Counted from the first letter of the stretch, positions 1 through 6,627 are shown. The stretch: DNA of 7,002 bases from Synechococcaceae cyanobacterium RL_1_2 (GCA_012033095.1 JAAUPO010000120.1:1-7002); one strand, 5' to 3'. Made by a program: numbers and translations. The notes: generated by a model not told the origin, from the letters alone.

Positions 1-149
1 TCAATGTGGAGGATTGCTATTATACCAAGCATTATTGGTTAAGATTGTGAGGGAATTGGCGATAATGCCTGATTTTAGAGAGATTCCTGGTCAAGGATGA
101 TTACGACCATCGGCCTCGCAGCGAATCGATGGACAACCGCGATCGATGG
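1..149. other. Non-coding flank downstream of the DMT transporter
   Basis: No convincing gene is present in this stretch. Short open stretches at the window edge (for example 3-50 plus, ending in TGA at 48-50) could be the tail of a neighbouring gene, but they are too short to identify. Two small inverted repeats are visible. ACCAA (24-28) pairs with TTGGT (35-39). CCATCG (107-112) pairs with CGATGG (127-132), about 20 bases beyond the transporter stop on the minus strand. The second could act as a terminator for the transporter, but it has no T-run. Confidence 0.3.
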
Positions 150-1035
150 CTAAGCCTGGCGTTGGCTTTTCTTCAACCAGGGATAGCTCACTACCGCCAG
201 CAGTATGATCGCCATCCCACCATAAAAACCGGGGGTCATGCGTTCTTGATCTTGAAACCATAACACCGCTAACAGGATGCCGTAGATAGGTTCTAGGTTA
301 ACGGTTAAATTTAATTCAAAGGCGGAGATGGTTTTTAACAAATTGATGGATTCCCAAAAGGCATAGACGGTGCAGACCAACGCTAAAATCAATAAATACC
401 CCCAGTCCGTGAGGGTAGGGATAAAGTTAAAGGCCTGGGGAAAAGCTGGGGCAAAAGTGGGCTGTAAACCTAGATAAATTAGGCCGCTGGTGATGGTGGC
501 ACCAATCATTTCCATCAGGGTAATGTGGAGAGGATGGTAGATCTGGGTAAATTGGCTGTTGAGCACCATGAATGTTGCGGCTAAGCTGGCGGAGGTTAAG
601 CCGATCGCTAGGCCTAATCCGTAGTTAAAATTCAAACTGAAAAATTAAATATAAACCAACGATCGCTAATAAACCCAAGCTCAAATCTAACCATTGCAGC
701 CGTTGACGTTTAAATAATGGTTCGAGAAAAGCCGTAAACAGGGCGATCGTGGAAATTCCGGCTAGGGCCACACTGATATTCGCTACCCGGGCCGCCCCAA
801 AAAAGGTGATCCAATGCACACTAATAATAACGCCCGTACCTAGGAGCTTGAGGTTAGCGGAGGGAGTTACCGCCAGGGGAATGTTTAAAATTTTTACTAG
901 GGAGCCAAAGGCCACACTAGCTAACAAGGTACGGTAAAACACTAGGGCGATCGGGTCGAGGGAAATCAGAACCCCCAGAATAGAGGTAAAGCTCCATAGT
1001 AAAACCAAGAAATGTAGCCGCAGACGATTTTTCAA
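150..1035 (-). CDS. DMT-superfamily (EamA) transporter, frameshifted
   Basis: This is an inner-membrane permease of the drug/metabolite transporter superfamily, substrate unknown. Two overlapping minus-strand frames make up one gene. The 5' half (1035 to 625, TTG start, 136 aa) covers the first EamA repeat, beginning KNRLRLHFLVLLWSFTSILG. The 3' half (about 630 to 150) covers the second repeat, including LEPIYGILLAVLWFQDQE near the end. Together they give about 294 aa and roughly ten hydrophobic segments, the family norm. The first frame ends LIFQFEF-stop and the second continues NYGLGLAIGL. Removing one base from the A4 run at 627-630 (T4 on the coding strand) joins them seamlessly. The TTG at 1033-1035 is the only usable start after the in-frame TAG at 1063-1065, and a G-rich stretch precedes it. 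The gene is divergent from the MurL-like gene. Family assignment is firm; substrate and intactness are not. Confidence 0.85.
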
Positions 1036-1096
1036 TGGGCCCCCGTTTGTTAAGATAGGTTGCTAATTTTACTTTGTTAAACCTAAACCCAAATCC
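1036..1096. promoter_or_regulatory. Divergent intergenic region
   Basis: This 61-bp gap separates the divergent transporter and MurL-like starts, so both promoters must lie in or near it. On the minus strand TTTAAC and TATCTT lie about 18 bp apart and could be -35 and -10 boxes for the transporter, though they would leave only a very short leader. On the plus strand no strong box pair stands out. No Shine-Dalgarno sequence precedes the ATG at 1097, which is common in cyanobacteria. Confidence 0.3.
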
Positions 1097-2446
1097 ATGG
1101 AAATTGAGCAACTACGCCAACGCCACCCCCGTCTGATCTATGAAGCCTATCGTTATCAAATTGTAGATCAGCAACTCCAGGTTAGTTTTGAGTTGTTGCT
1201 AGAGCCAAACATTCGTTTTACCCCCGCCGTTACCCTCCCGATCTCAGGAACCCCAACCCCGGAGGAATTAGAAATCTTTGCTTTCCATTTAGGGTTAGTG
1301 GAACTAATTAGTTACTGGAAATGTGCTTGTTCCCCAGAAATCCTCATTAAAGCTGGCCCATTAAGCCCGGCCCAAATTGAGTGGTTTCGGGACTTATTTA
1401 TCCATGGCCTAGGGGAATTTTACTTTATCAACCAGATTGATTTTCGGGGGGATGACTTTTTACGTATTACCGTGGATAGCGATCGGAGCTTTGCCCCCCT
1501 ACCTGATCGGCCCCAAGTAGCAGGCACATTAATTTTGGTCGCTGGGGGAAAAGATTCTTCCGTTACCCTAGAAGTACTCAAGGATTTACCGGGCCCCAAA
1601 CAAACCTTTGCCCTTAACCCCACCCGCTCTACCTTAGATAGTGTCACGATCGCTGGTTATGAACCGGGTTTAGTTGCCCACCGCACCATCGATCGGCAAT
1701 TAATTGAGCTTAACCACCAAGGATACCTCAACGGCCATACCCCTTTTTCTGCCTATCTCGCCTTTCTAAGTAGTTGGGTGGCCTATCTCCACGGTTTTAA
1801 GTATGTAGTCGCCTCCAATGAAAATAGTGCCAATGAACAAAATGTAATTTTTAAAGATCTGGAAATCAATCATCAGTATTCAAAAACGTTTCGATTTGAA
1901 CAACGATTTCGGGCCTATGCTCAACAATACCTCAGTCCCCAAATAAGTTATTTCAGTGTGTTGCGGCCTTTGCTCGATTTACAAATTGCAGGTATTTTTT
2001 CCCTCTATAAACATCACCATCACTCTTTTCGTAGTTGCAATGTGAACCAACGTCAAGATTCTTGGTGTTGCCAATGTCCTAAATGTGCCTTTGTCTATCT
2101 CTCCTTGTTTAACTTCCTTCCCTATGAGGAAATGCTAGCTATTTTTGGGGAAGATTTATACCTAAAACCGGAAATTCAAGATCATTTTTTGGGTCTAGCA
2201 GAATTAGGGGGTCAAAAACCCTTTGAATGTGTAGGTACCGTCGAAGAGTCCCGCTTTGCTCTGGCCCTCAGCGGCGATCGCTATTTGACCCTAAATCAAC
2301 CTTTACCGGATTTAATCCATAAGGTACGCGCCAACACCGACCCCATTGCCACGAGCTTAGTGCACCAATGGCAGGAGGGCCACAATTTACCCCCAGACCA
2401 TGAACAGCTATTAAAACAAGCCCTCGATCGCGTTCAGGTTTATTAG
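1097..2446 (+). CDS. murL: MurL-like UDP-MurNAc-L-Ala-L-Glu epimerase
   Basis: This 449-aa soluble protein is probably of the MurL family. In Xanthomonas, MurL uses ATP to epimerise the terminal L-Glu of UDP-MurNAc-L-Ala-L-Glu to D-Glu, which replaces glutamate racemase for peptidoglycan synthesis. Visible features in order: an N-terminal region with HLGLVELISYWKCACSP (residues 64-80) and GLGEFYFINQIDF (104-116); a PP-loop-like nucleotide-binding motif LVAGGKDSSVTLE (147-159); GHTPFSAYLAFLSS (213-226); SNENSANEQN (240-249) followed by NHQYSKTFRFE (258-268); and a Cys cluster C314, C324, C325, C327, C330 in the WCCQCPKC context, likely metal-binding. The order and spacing match my memory of MurL proteins, which are also about 450 aa. 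The ATG is the first in frame and the ORF is intact. There is no mur gene beside it, so the role rests on similarity alone. A generic PP-loop ATPase or ligase of another function is the alternative. Confidence 0.65.
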   Translation: MEIEQLRQRHPRLIYEAYRYQIVDQQLQVSFELLLEPNIRFTPAVTLPISGTPTPEELEIFAFHLGLVELISYWKCACSPEILIKAGPLSPAQIEWFRDLFIHGLGEFYFINQIDFRGDDFLRITVDSDRSFAPLPDRPQVAGTLILVAGGKDSSVTLEVLKDLPGPKQTFALNPTRSTLDSVTIAGYEPGLVAHRTIDRQLIELNHQGYLNGHTPFSAYLAFLSSWVAYLHGFKYVVASNENSANEQNVIFKDLEINHQYSKTFRFEQRFRAYAQQYLSPQISYFSVLRPLLDLQIAGIFSLYKHHHHSFRSCNVNQRQDSWCCQCPKCAFVYLSLFNFLPYEEMLAIFGEDLYLKPEIQDHFLGLAELGGQKPFECVGTVEESRFALALSGDRYLTLNQPLPDLIHKVRANTDPIATSLVHQWQEGHNLPPDHEQLLKQALDRVQVY

Positions 2447-2604
2447 ACCGGTTGTTAAAGAACAAAATCCCTGAAAAATGGAAGATAGATTGTAAATTTA
2501 CGTCAAGCAGCACTAGATGAAAAGAGGTTCTTCCTAGCTATCCGTTTAAGTAGAGCATTACCAAAGTATTACCAGAGCATTAGCCGCTATATGAAATCAA
2601 AGTT

Positions 2605-2722
2605 AGGACTTACCCACAAGCCCCCTAAATCCCTCAAATTGGGGGGACTTGCTTGAGCGATTAGCCCCAAATATCCTAGTTCCTAGGACAGAATTGAAAT
2701 TTTTGATTTTTGCGTAAGTCCT
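2605..2722. repeat. Interspersed palindromic repeat, copy 1 (divergent)
   Basis: The unit starts AGGACTTACCCACAAGCCCCC and ends TGCGTAAGTCCT. Its terminal 12 bases are inverted repeats of each other with one mismatch (perfect over 9 bp: 2605-2613 and 2714-2722). The left part shares AGGACTTAC, AAGCCCCCTAAATCC and the G-run with copy 2. The right half differs, lacking the CTCCCCCAGCATTGGGG hairpin found in copies 2-4. It contains a separate hairpin, TCCTAG-TTC-CTAGGA (2674-2688). The terminal inverted repeats suggest a MITE-like unit. Confidence 0.55.
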
Positions 2723-2900
2723 GAAAATTTCAAATGGGTTCTATAGAAGAACTGAAGCATCGCTTTAGAAAATTTAGGAAAAAAGCAAGAAGCAATCACA
2801 TTAACCGATTTCCATGCCCTAACTTATTCAATAGCAAGTTCTTTCATAAAGTTGTTTAAATCTGTTTATAGAACCCATTCTATAAAATTAGGACTTACGC
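2712..2900. mobile_element. MITE-like nested inverted-repeat element
   Basis: GCGTAAGTCCT (2712-2722) is the exact reverse complement of AGGACTTACGC (2890-2900). Ten bases further in on each side, AATGGGTTCTATA (2733-2745) is the exact reverse complement of TATAGAACCCATT (2867-2879). The paired blocks and identical 10-base spacers make imperfect terminal inverted repeats of about 34 bp around a core of about 120 bp. This is the architecture of a small non-autonomous element or a deleted insertion sequence. The core is partly open in one plus frame (2756 onwards), but there is no early start codon. The left arm is shared with the right end of copy 1 and the right arm with the left end of copy 2, so the true element boundaries are ambiguous. 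Confidence 0.5.
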
Positions 2901-2990
2901 CCAAGCCCCCTAAATCCTCCAAATTTGGGGGACTTTTAATAATTTTTCAGTAATTTCTCCCCCAGCATTGGGGGTAGGGGGGCTTTACAC
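2890..2990. repeat. Interspersed palindromic repeat, copy 2
   Basis: This unit reads AGGACTTACGCCC, then AAGCCCCCTA (2903-2912), a short A/T-centred stem ending in GGGGGAC, a T-rich spacer, the hairpin CCCCCAGCATTGGGGG, and finally TAGGGGGGCTTTACAC (2975-2990). The AAGCCCCCTA and TAGGGGGGCTT ends form an inverted repeat around two internal hairpins. The same arrangement recurs at 3045-3151 and 4807-4914, marking a dispersed family. Confidence 0.75.
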
Positions 2991-3044
2991 CAAATCCGCC
3001 CAGTAGCAGAAGGAAATTATTGAAGCCATTAGAGGCTGTTAATC

Positions 3045-3151
3045 AAGTCAATTGAATTGGCATTTTGCCCCCTAAATTTCCCAAATTTGCGAAACTTCTA
3101 ATGATTTTTCAAGAATTTCTCCCCCAGCATTGGGGCCAGGGGGCTTGATAC
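3045..3151. repeat. Interspersed palindromic repeat, copy 3
   Basis: This copy begins AAGTCAATTGAATTGG, then GCCCCCTAAAT, the spacer TTCTAATGATTTTTCAAGAAT, the hairpin CTCCCCCAGCATTGGGG, and GGGGGCTTGATAC. It shares its left extension AAGTCAATTGAATT with copy 4 but not with copies 1 and 2, so the family has at least two left-end variants. Its inner stem is more degraded (TTTCCCAAATTTGCGAA). Confidence 0.72.
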
Positions 3152-3180
3152 ATCAGCTCTTAGGAAACAAAGGCCGTCGC

Positions 3181-3210
3181 GGATCCCCAGGAATTTTTCC
3201 TCCTAGGATC
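3181..3210 (+). promoter_or_regulatory. Inverted repeat in the gatA leader region
   Basis: GATCC (3182-3186) can pair with GGATC (3206-3210), and AGGAA can pair with TTCCT inside it, with a T-rich loop and a small internal loop between the stems. It lies about 85-110 bases upstream of the gatA start and just upstream of a TATACAAT sequence (3221-3228) that could serve as a -10 box. No matching -35 box is obvious at normal spacing. It could be a structured leader, an operator, or chance. Confidence 0.25.
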
Positions 3211-3232
3211 AACGGCATCATATACAATGAAC

Positions 3233-3252
3233 CATGTTTAGACATGTTTAGA
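3233..3252 (+). repeat. 10-bp tandem duplication (CATGTTTAGA x2)
   Basis: CATGTTTAGA occurs twice with no gap (3233-3242 and 3243-3252), immediately downstream of the candidate -10 sequence TATACAAT. It is one of two perfect 10-bp tandem duplications in the 60 bases before gatA. Confidence 0.85.
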
Positions 3253-3272
3253 TTCTCTATCGTGCCGAAGAT

Positions 3273-3292
3273 CAGGTTTTAACAGGTTTTAA
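3273..3292 (+). repeat. 10-bp tandem duplication (CAGGTTTTAA x2) at the gatA ribosome-binding region
   Basis: CAGGTTTTAA occurs twice without a gap (3273-3282 and 3283-3292) and ends one base before the gatA ATG at 3294. The second copy places AGG about 7 bases before the ATG, suitable as a weak ribosome-binding site. The duplication therefore doubles that element. Confidence 0.85.
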
Positions 3293-3293
3293 G

Positions 3294-4750
3294 ATGACAT
3301 CCATTCGCCAAATTCACGAGCAATTAATTAATAAGAAGTTTCTGCGGTTGAATTAGTCAATGCCACGTTTGAGCGCATCGAGGAAGTAGAAGATCGGGTT
3401 AAAAGTTTTTTGCATTTGACCAAAGCAGAAGCGATCGCAGCGGCCCAAGCGACGGATCAAAAAATTGCCCAAGGCGAACAGATTGGCCTCCTAGAAGGAA
3501 TCCCTGTGGGGGTTAAGGATAACCTCTGTACCCAAGGTATTCCCACCACCTGTGCCTCCCAGATGCTCAAAAATTTTGTTCCCCCCTACGAATCCACAGT
3601 AACCGCCAAACTGAAGGCCCAAGGTGCGATTATCGTCGGTAAAACTAACCTAGATGAATTTGCCATGGGTGGATCTACGGAAAATTCCGGTTACTATCCC
3701 ACCCATAATCCCTGGGCCTTAGACCGAGTACCTGGGGGATCTTCCGGTGGTTCCGCTGCGGCAGTGGCCGCTCAAGAATGTCAGATTGCTGTTGGTTCCG
3801 ATACCGGCGGGTCAATCCGTCAACCAGCCTCTTTTTGTGGCATTGTAGGGATGAAACCGACCTATGGATTAGTTTCCCGCTATGGTTTGGTGGCCTTTGC
3901 CTCTTCCCTAGATCAAGTAGGCCCCTTCGGTCGCTGCGTTGAAGATACATCAATTTTATTGGAAGCGATCGCCGGCCATGATCCCAAAGATTCCACCAGT
4001 TTAAATATCCCTATTCCCAAGTATAGCCAAGGCCTACAACCTAACCTTAAATCCCGGTCTAAACTGCGGGTCGGCATTATCCAAGAAACCTTTGGCGAAG
4101 GGGTCAACCCAGAAGTAAAAGAAGCAGTAGAAAAAGCAGTGGAAGTACTCCAGGAACTCGGTGCAGAGGTCAAAGTGATATCCTGTCCTCGGTTCCAATA
4201 TGGCTTAGCCGCCTACTACGTGATCGCCCCATCGGAAGCCTCCGCCAACCTTGCTCGCTACGATGCGGTGAAATATGGCTTAAGGGTGGAAGATAGTAAT
4301 AGTTTAATGGATATGTACACTAAAACCAGGGCCCAAGGGTTTGGGCCAGAAGTGAAGCGGCGCATCATGCTCGGTACCTATGCCCTCTCTGCTGGTTACT
4401 ACGATGCCTATTACCTCAAAGCCCAAAAAGTACGTACTCTCATCAAACAAGATTTTGAAAATGCGTTTGCTGTAGTTGATATCCTCATTACCCCCACTTC
4501 CCCCGTCACAGCGTTTAAATCAGGGGAAAAAACCGAAGACCCCCTAGGGATGTATCTTCTTGATTTAATGACCATTCCTGTGAATTTAGCTGGTTTACCG
4601 GCCATCAGTGTACCCTGTGGTTTTGATCAAGGGGGCTTACCGATCGGGATGCAAATGATTGGCAATGTCTTAGAAGAGGAAAAACTACTCGAAATTGCCT
4701 ATGCTTACGAACAGTCAACTTCTTGGCACCAAAAGTCCCCTAACCTATAG
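3294..4750 (+). CDS. gatA: Glu-tRNA(Gln)/Asp-tRNA(Asn) amidotransferase subunit A, frameshifted near the start
   Basis: GatA is the glutaminase subunit of the cytosolic GatCAB complex. It releases ammonia from glutamine so that mischarged Glu-tRNA(Gln) can become Gln-tRNA(Gln); cyanobacteria depend on this because they lack GlnRS. The amidase-signature triad is present: Lys75 in GIPVGVKDN, Ser150 in [14 protein letters not shown], Ser174 in [12 protein letters not shown] (corrected numbering; spacings 75 and 24 as in other GatA). From the ATG at 3294 the frame reads [13 protein letters not shown] and then stops at 3354. The homologous continuation [20 protein letters not shown] runs in a different frame from 3335. 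One missing base near 3333-3335 (AAG for AAAG or AAGG) explains this. Corrected length is 485 aa, typical of the family. Without correction the longest frame starts at TTG 3410 and lacks about 39 residues. No gatB or gatC is adjacent. Confidence 0.95.
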
Positions 4751-4774
4751 CCTCGATCGCTTAATTCTCCGTTG

Positions 4775-4802
4775 ATTAGGGATGGGAGAAAATTCCCCTA
4801 AT
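4775..4802 (+). terminator. Possible gatA terminator hairpin
   Basis: ATTAGGG (4775-4781) pairs with CCCTAAT (4796-4802), leaving a 14-base loop within which GGGA and TTCCC could also pair. It starts 25 bases after the gatA stop. There is no T-run after the stem, so classical intrinsic termination is uncertain. Confidence 0.4.
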
Positions 4803-4806
4803 TATA

Positions 4807-4914
4807 AAGTCAATTGAATTTGTATTTTGCCCCCTAAATCCCCCAAATTTGGCTGACGTTGAATGATTTTTCAGAAATTTCTCCCCCAGCATTGGGGTTA
4901 GGGGGGCTTTACAC
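4807..4914. repeat. Interspersed palindromic repeat, copy 4
   Basis: The unit runs from AAGTCAATTGAATTTG through GCCCCCTAAATCCCCC, a T-rich spacer, the hairpin CTCCCCCAGCATTGGGG and TAGGGGGGCTTTACAC. Its left end matches copy 3 and its right end matches copy 2. It lies downstream of gatA, while the other three copies lie upstream, so gatA is bracketed by the family. Confidence 0.75.
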
Positions 4915-5091
4915 GATCGCTCTTATCTTCTTTGGGTATTCTTCGTAAAGGAGAAAAGATAGGGGCAACCATGAAAGCTTGATTTATCGGGATCATTTTA
5001 CGATTTAGGATAACTAGGGGAATTGCCCTAAATTGCCGGATAGGTTTTAAAATTAACTTCTAAAGCCATTAGTCGCTAATTTATAGGAATC

Positions 5092-6485
5092 ATGGATGCA
5101 TCGAAACTCAATCAATATCAACAGTTTTGTTATGAGTTAGATGACATAATCTACCATGATCAAGAAATGGATAATATCCTGGTGTGGGTATTAAACCGTT
5201 TGCCAACCTTGCTTTCCCTTGATCGCATTTTAAGTTTTAGCCTTAAATACCAAAGCTCTATTCTTTCGGCCTCCGGTCAAAAGTTTAAAAGCGCGATCGC
5301 CCAACTCAATTACCCCCAAGAACAAATATTTTCCTGTGCCCTAGAGGAATCTGCCCTGTGCACTGAAGCCCTTGCGCGATCGCCGGCTAGTACCATAATT
5401 CGTCCCCAGGATATATCAGAGGACTTACAAGAACACCCTCTGTTTGGCTGGTCAAGCTTTGGGAGTTCTTTGATCTATCCCCTCACCCGCATGAACCATG
5501 GTCAATGTATTATGCTGGGTTTTTTTATCTTGCAAAGCTCTGTTCCTTTCGATGGGTGGCCAGAAGAACAATTAAAGTTACTGCGATCGCTTAATTCCCG
5601 CCTTAGTAGCGGCATTTTTCACCATCAAGCCCTAGGGCAAATTCAATCCCTAGTGAATGAACAAACCAAGCAACTCGAATGGAGTTTAGGGGTGCAGAAA
5701 AAGCTCTCAGAAAAAATGCGCCACCAAATTGAAGAGCTACAACGGGTGAATGAATTAAAAGATGAATTTATGAGCACCATCAGCCATGAGTTGAATACCC
5801 CCTCACCACCATGAAAATGGCCATCCAGATGCTCAAGCGCATTGTTACTCAAAATGTTGATCCCCGTTATGATCGCTATTTAGGGATCTTAGAACAGGAA
5901 TGGAATCGTGAATTTACCCTGATTAAAAACCTATTAAAGCTCCAAAAATTGGAAGGCACCAATCCCAACCTGCGGCCCCAACCAATTAATTTGATCAGTA
6001 TGATCGAGGCCCTATCCCAAAAATTTACCGAAAAATGGGAGCAGGAAAAAAATTTAAGCGTGCAGATGGACTACGATTCAAGCCTGGTGGCTTCTAATGG
6101 GTTTATCTTAGCCACCGACGGAGGTAGCTTAAATAGCATCTTAGAAGAATTATTATTGAATGCGGGTAAATTTTCTGAAGTAGGACAACAGGTAACTATT
6201 AAACTCGATCGCCCAACTCGAATGGGCAAAAAACATATCAATCTGAGCATCATGAATTATGGTTTTGGGATTACTCCAGAAGAAGAGGATTTAATTTTTG
6301 AAAAATTTCACCGTGGCCAGGGAGTCACCGATCGGGCCATTCCTGGTACGGGTTTGGGTTTAGCCCTAGTCAAAATTTTAGTAGAACATCTTCACGGTTC
6401 GATTGGGGTGGTGAGTGAAATTCATCCTGACTATCCTCCCCTAGCTAAAATTACGTTTAATCTGTGCTTACCTGATCTAGCTTGA
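5092..6485 (+). CDS. GAF-type sensor histidine kinase, frameshifted after the phospho-acceptor His
   Basis: This is a cytoplasmic two-component sensor kinase that would autophosphorylate and pass phosphate to an unknown response regulator. Corrected length is about 464 aa. Residues 10-185 look like a GAF domain with no Cys-His motif, so a bilin-binding role is unlikely. Residues 186-225 form a coiled coil (SLVNEQTKQLEWSL onward). The H-box is DEFMSTISHELNTP with His232. The ATPase domain has the N-box EELLLNAGKFS (Asn357), a G1-like MNYGFGITPEEED with Asn in place of the usual Asp, the F-box FEKFHRG, and G2 GTGLGLALVK (419-428). No membrane segment is visible. The first frame stops at 5812-5814 (TPSPP-stop). 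The C5 run at 5798-5802 needs one more C to read TPLTTMKMAIQML and join the second frame (from 5811). Weak TAGGA precedes the ATG. No regulator gene is adjacent. Confidence 0.88.
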
Positions 6486-6627
6486 TGCGGGTGGCATCAT
6501 CATCCATCATCATCTTCCTCGATTTAATTTTGGTAATCCCATACAGTAGTGGGTCGTCCGATAGAACCCATTTGAGATCTTGATCTTGAACCATAAGGCT
6601 TTCAGGTGTATCGCTTTTAACGGTCAA
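6457..6627 (-). CDS. Possible small hypothetical protein
   Basis: This minus-strand frame ends in TAA at 6457-6459, overlaps the 3' end of the histidine kinase by 29 bases in convergent orientation, and is open upstream to a TGA at 6661-6663. The TTG at 6627 gives 56 aa and the ATG at 6594 gives 45 aa. The product is charged, with segments such as LTVKSDTPESLMVQDQD, WVLSDDPLLYGITKIK and KMMMDDDATRIKLDQ. No domain is recognised. Homology-like reading may begin further upstream (about 6682, MLIRFILIK) in another frame, which would need a frameshift like those in neighbouring genes. Its composition is protein-like, but support is limited to an open frame. Confidence 0.3.
   Translation of the reverse strand: MTVKSDTPESLMVQDQDLKWVLSDDPLLYGITKIKSRKMMMDDDATRIKLDQVSTD

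Larger units (their letters stand above)
2447..3293. other. Repeat-rich intergenic region before gatA
   Basis: This stretch of about 850 bases holds no gene I can support. It contains three copies of the CCCCCTAAAT palindromic repeat (2605-2722 as a divergent copy, 2890-2990, 3045-3151), a nested inverted-repeat element (2712-2900), and the leader of gatA with a hairpin (3181-3210) and tandem 10-bp duplications (3233-3252 and 3273-3292). No clear terminator follows the MurL-like gene. The segment 2447-2604 shows nothing recognisable. Confidence 0.6.
4751..5091. other. Intergenic region between gatA and the histidine kinase
   Basis: This stretch of about 340 bases holds no gene. It contains a hairpin after gatA (4775-4802) and repeat copy 4 (4807-4914). 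The remaining sequence of about 175 bases before the kinase start includes a purine-rich stretch, AAAGGAGAAAAGATAGGGGC, that can partly pair with the upstream TCTTATCTTCTTT. The kinase promoter should lie here, but no clear box pair can be named. Confidence 0.5.
2274..5590. repeat. HIP1 octamers (GCGATCGC), six exact sites
   Basis: Exact GCGATCGC sites lie at 2274-2281, 3431-3438, 3965-3972, 5293-5300, 5376-5383 and 5583-5590, all within coding regions. Further CGATCG near-matches are spread over the window. HIP1 over-representation is a hallmark of many cyanobacterial genomes and is the main compositional clue to the source. Confidence 0.9.

Noticed and set aside
749..1111. Short ORFs on both strands over the transporter N-terminal half and the divergent spacer
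   Set aside because: They are shadow frames of the EamA gene, with low-complexity or unlikely proteins and no start context.
1420..1647. Minus-strand ORF inside the MurL-like gene
   Set aside because: It is antisense to a well-conserved coding region containing the AGGKDS motif, and its product looks non-native.
2032..2043. KHHHHS in the MurL-like protein as an engineered tag
   Set aside because: It is four internal histidines inside a conserved domain with natural codon use, not at a terminus.
2605..3151. CRISPR array from the repeated C-rich and G-rich segments
   Set aside because: Repeat units differ in length and ends, spacing is irregular, the units are palindromic elements with internal hairpins, and no cas gene is present.
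3675..4605. Three minus-strand ORFs within gatA
   Set aside because: They are antisense shadows of a strongly conserved gene.
5092..5650. Phytochrome or cyanobacteriochrome GAF domain in the kinase
   Set aside because: There is no Cys-His chromophore-attachment motif, so only a generic GAF-like fold is supported.
5798..5814. Programmed ribosomal frameshift in the histidine kinase
   Set aside because: A C5 run alone is not a recognised slippery heptamer, and the same type of one-base lesion appears in two other genes, so an error is simpler.
6482..6499. TGATGC-GGGTG-GCATCA hairpin at the kinase stop as an intrinsic terminator
   Set aside because: The stem is only 6 bp, overlaps the stop codon and is followed by CATCATCC rather than a T-run.
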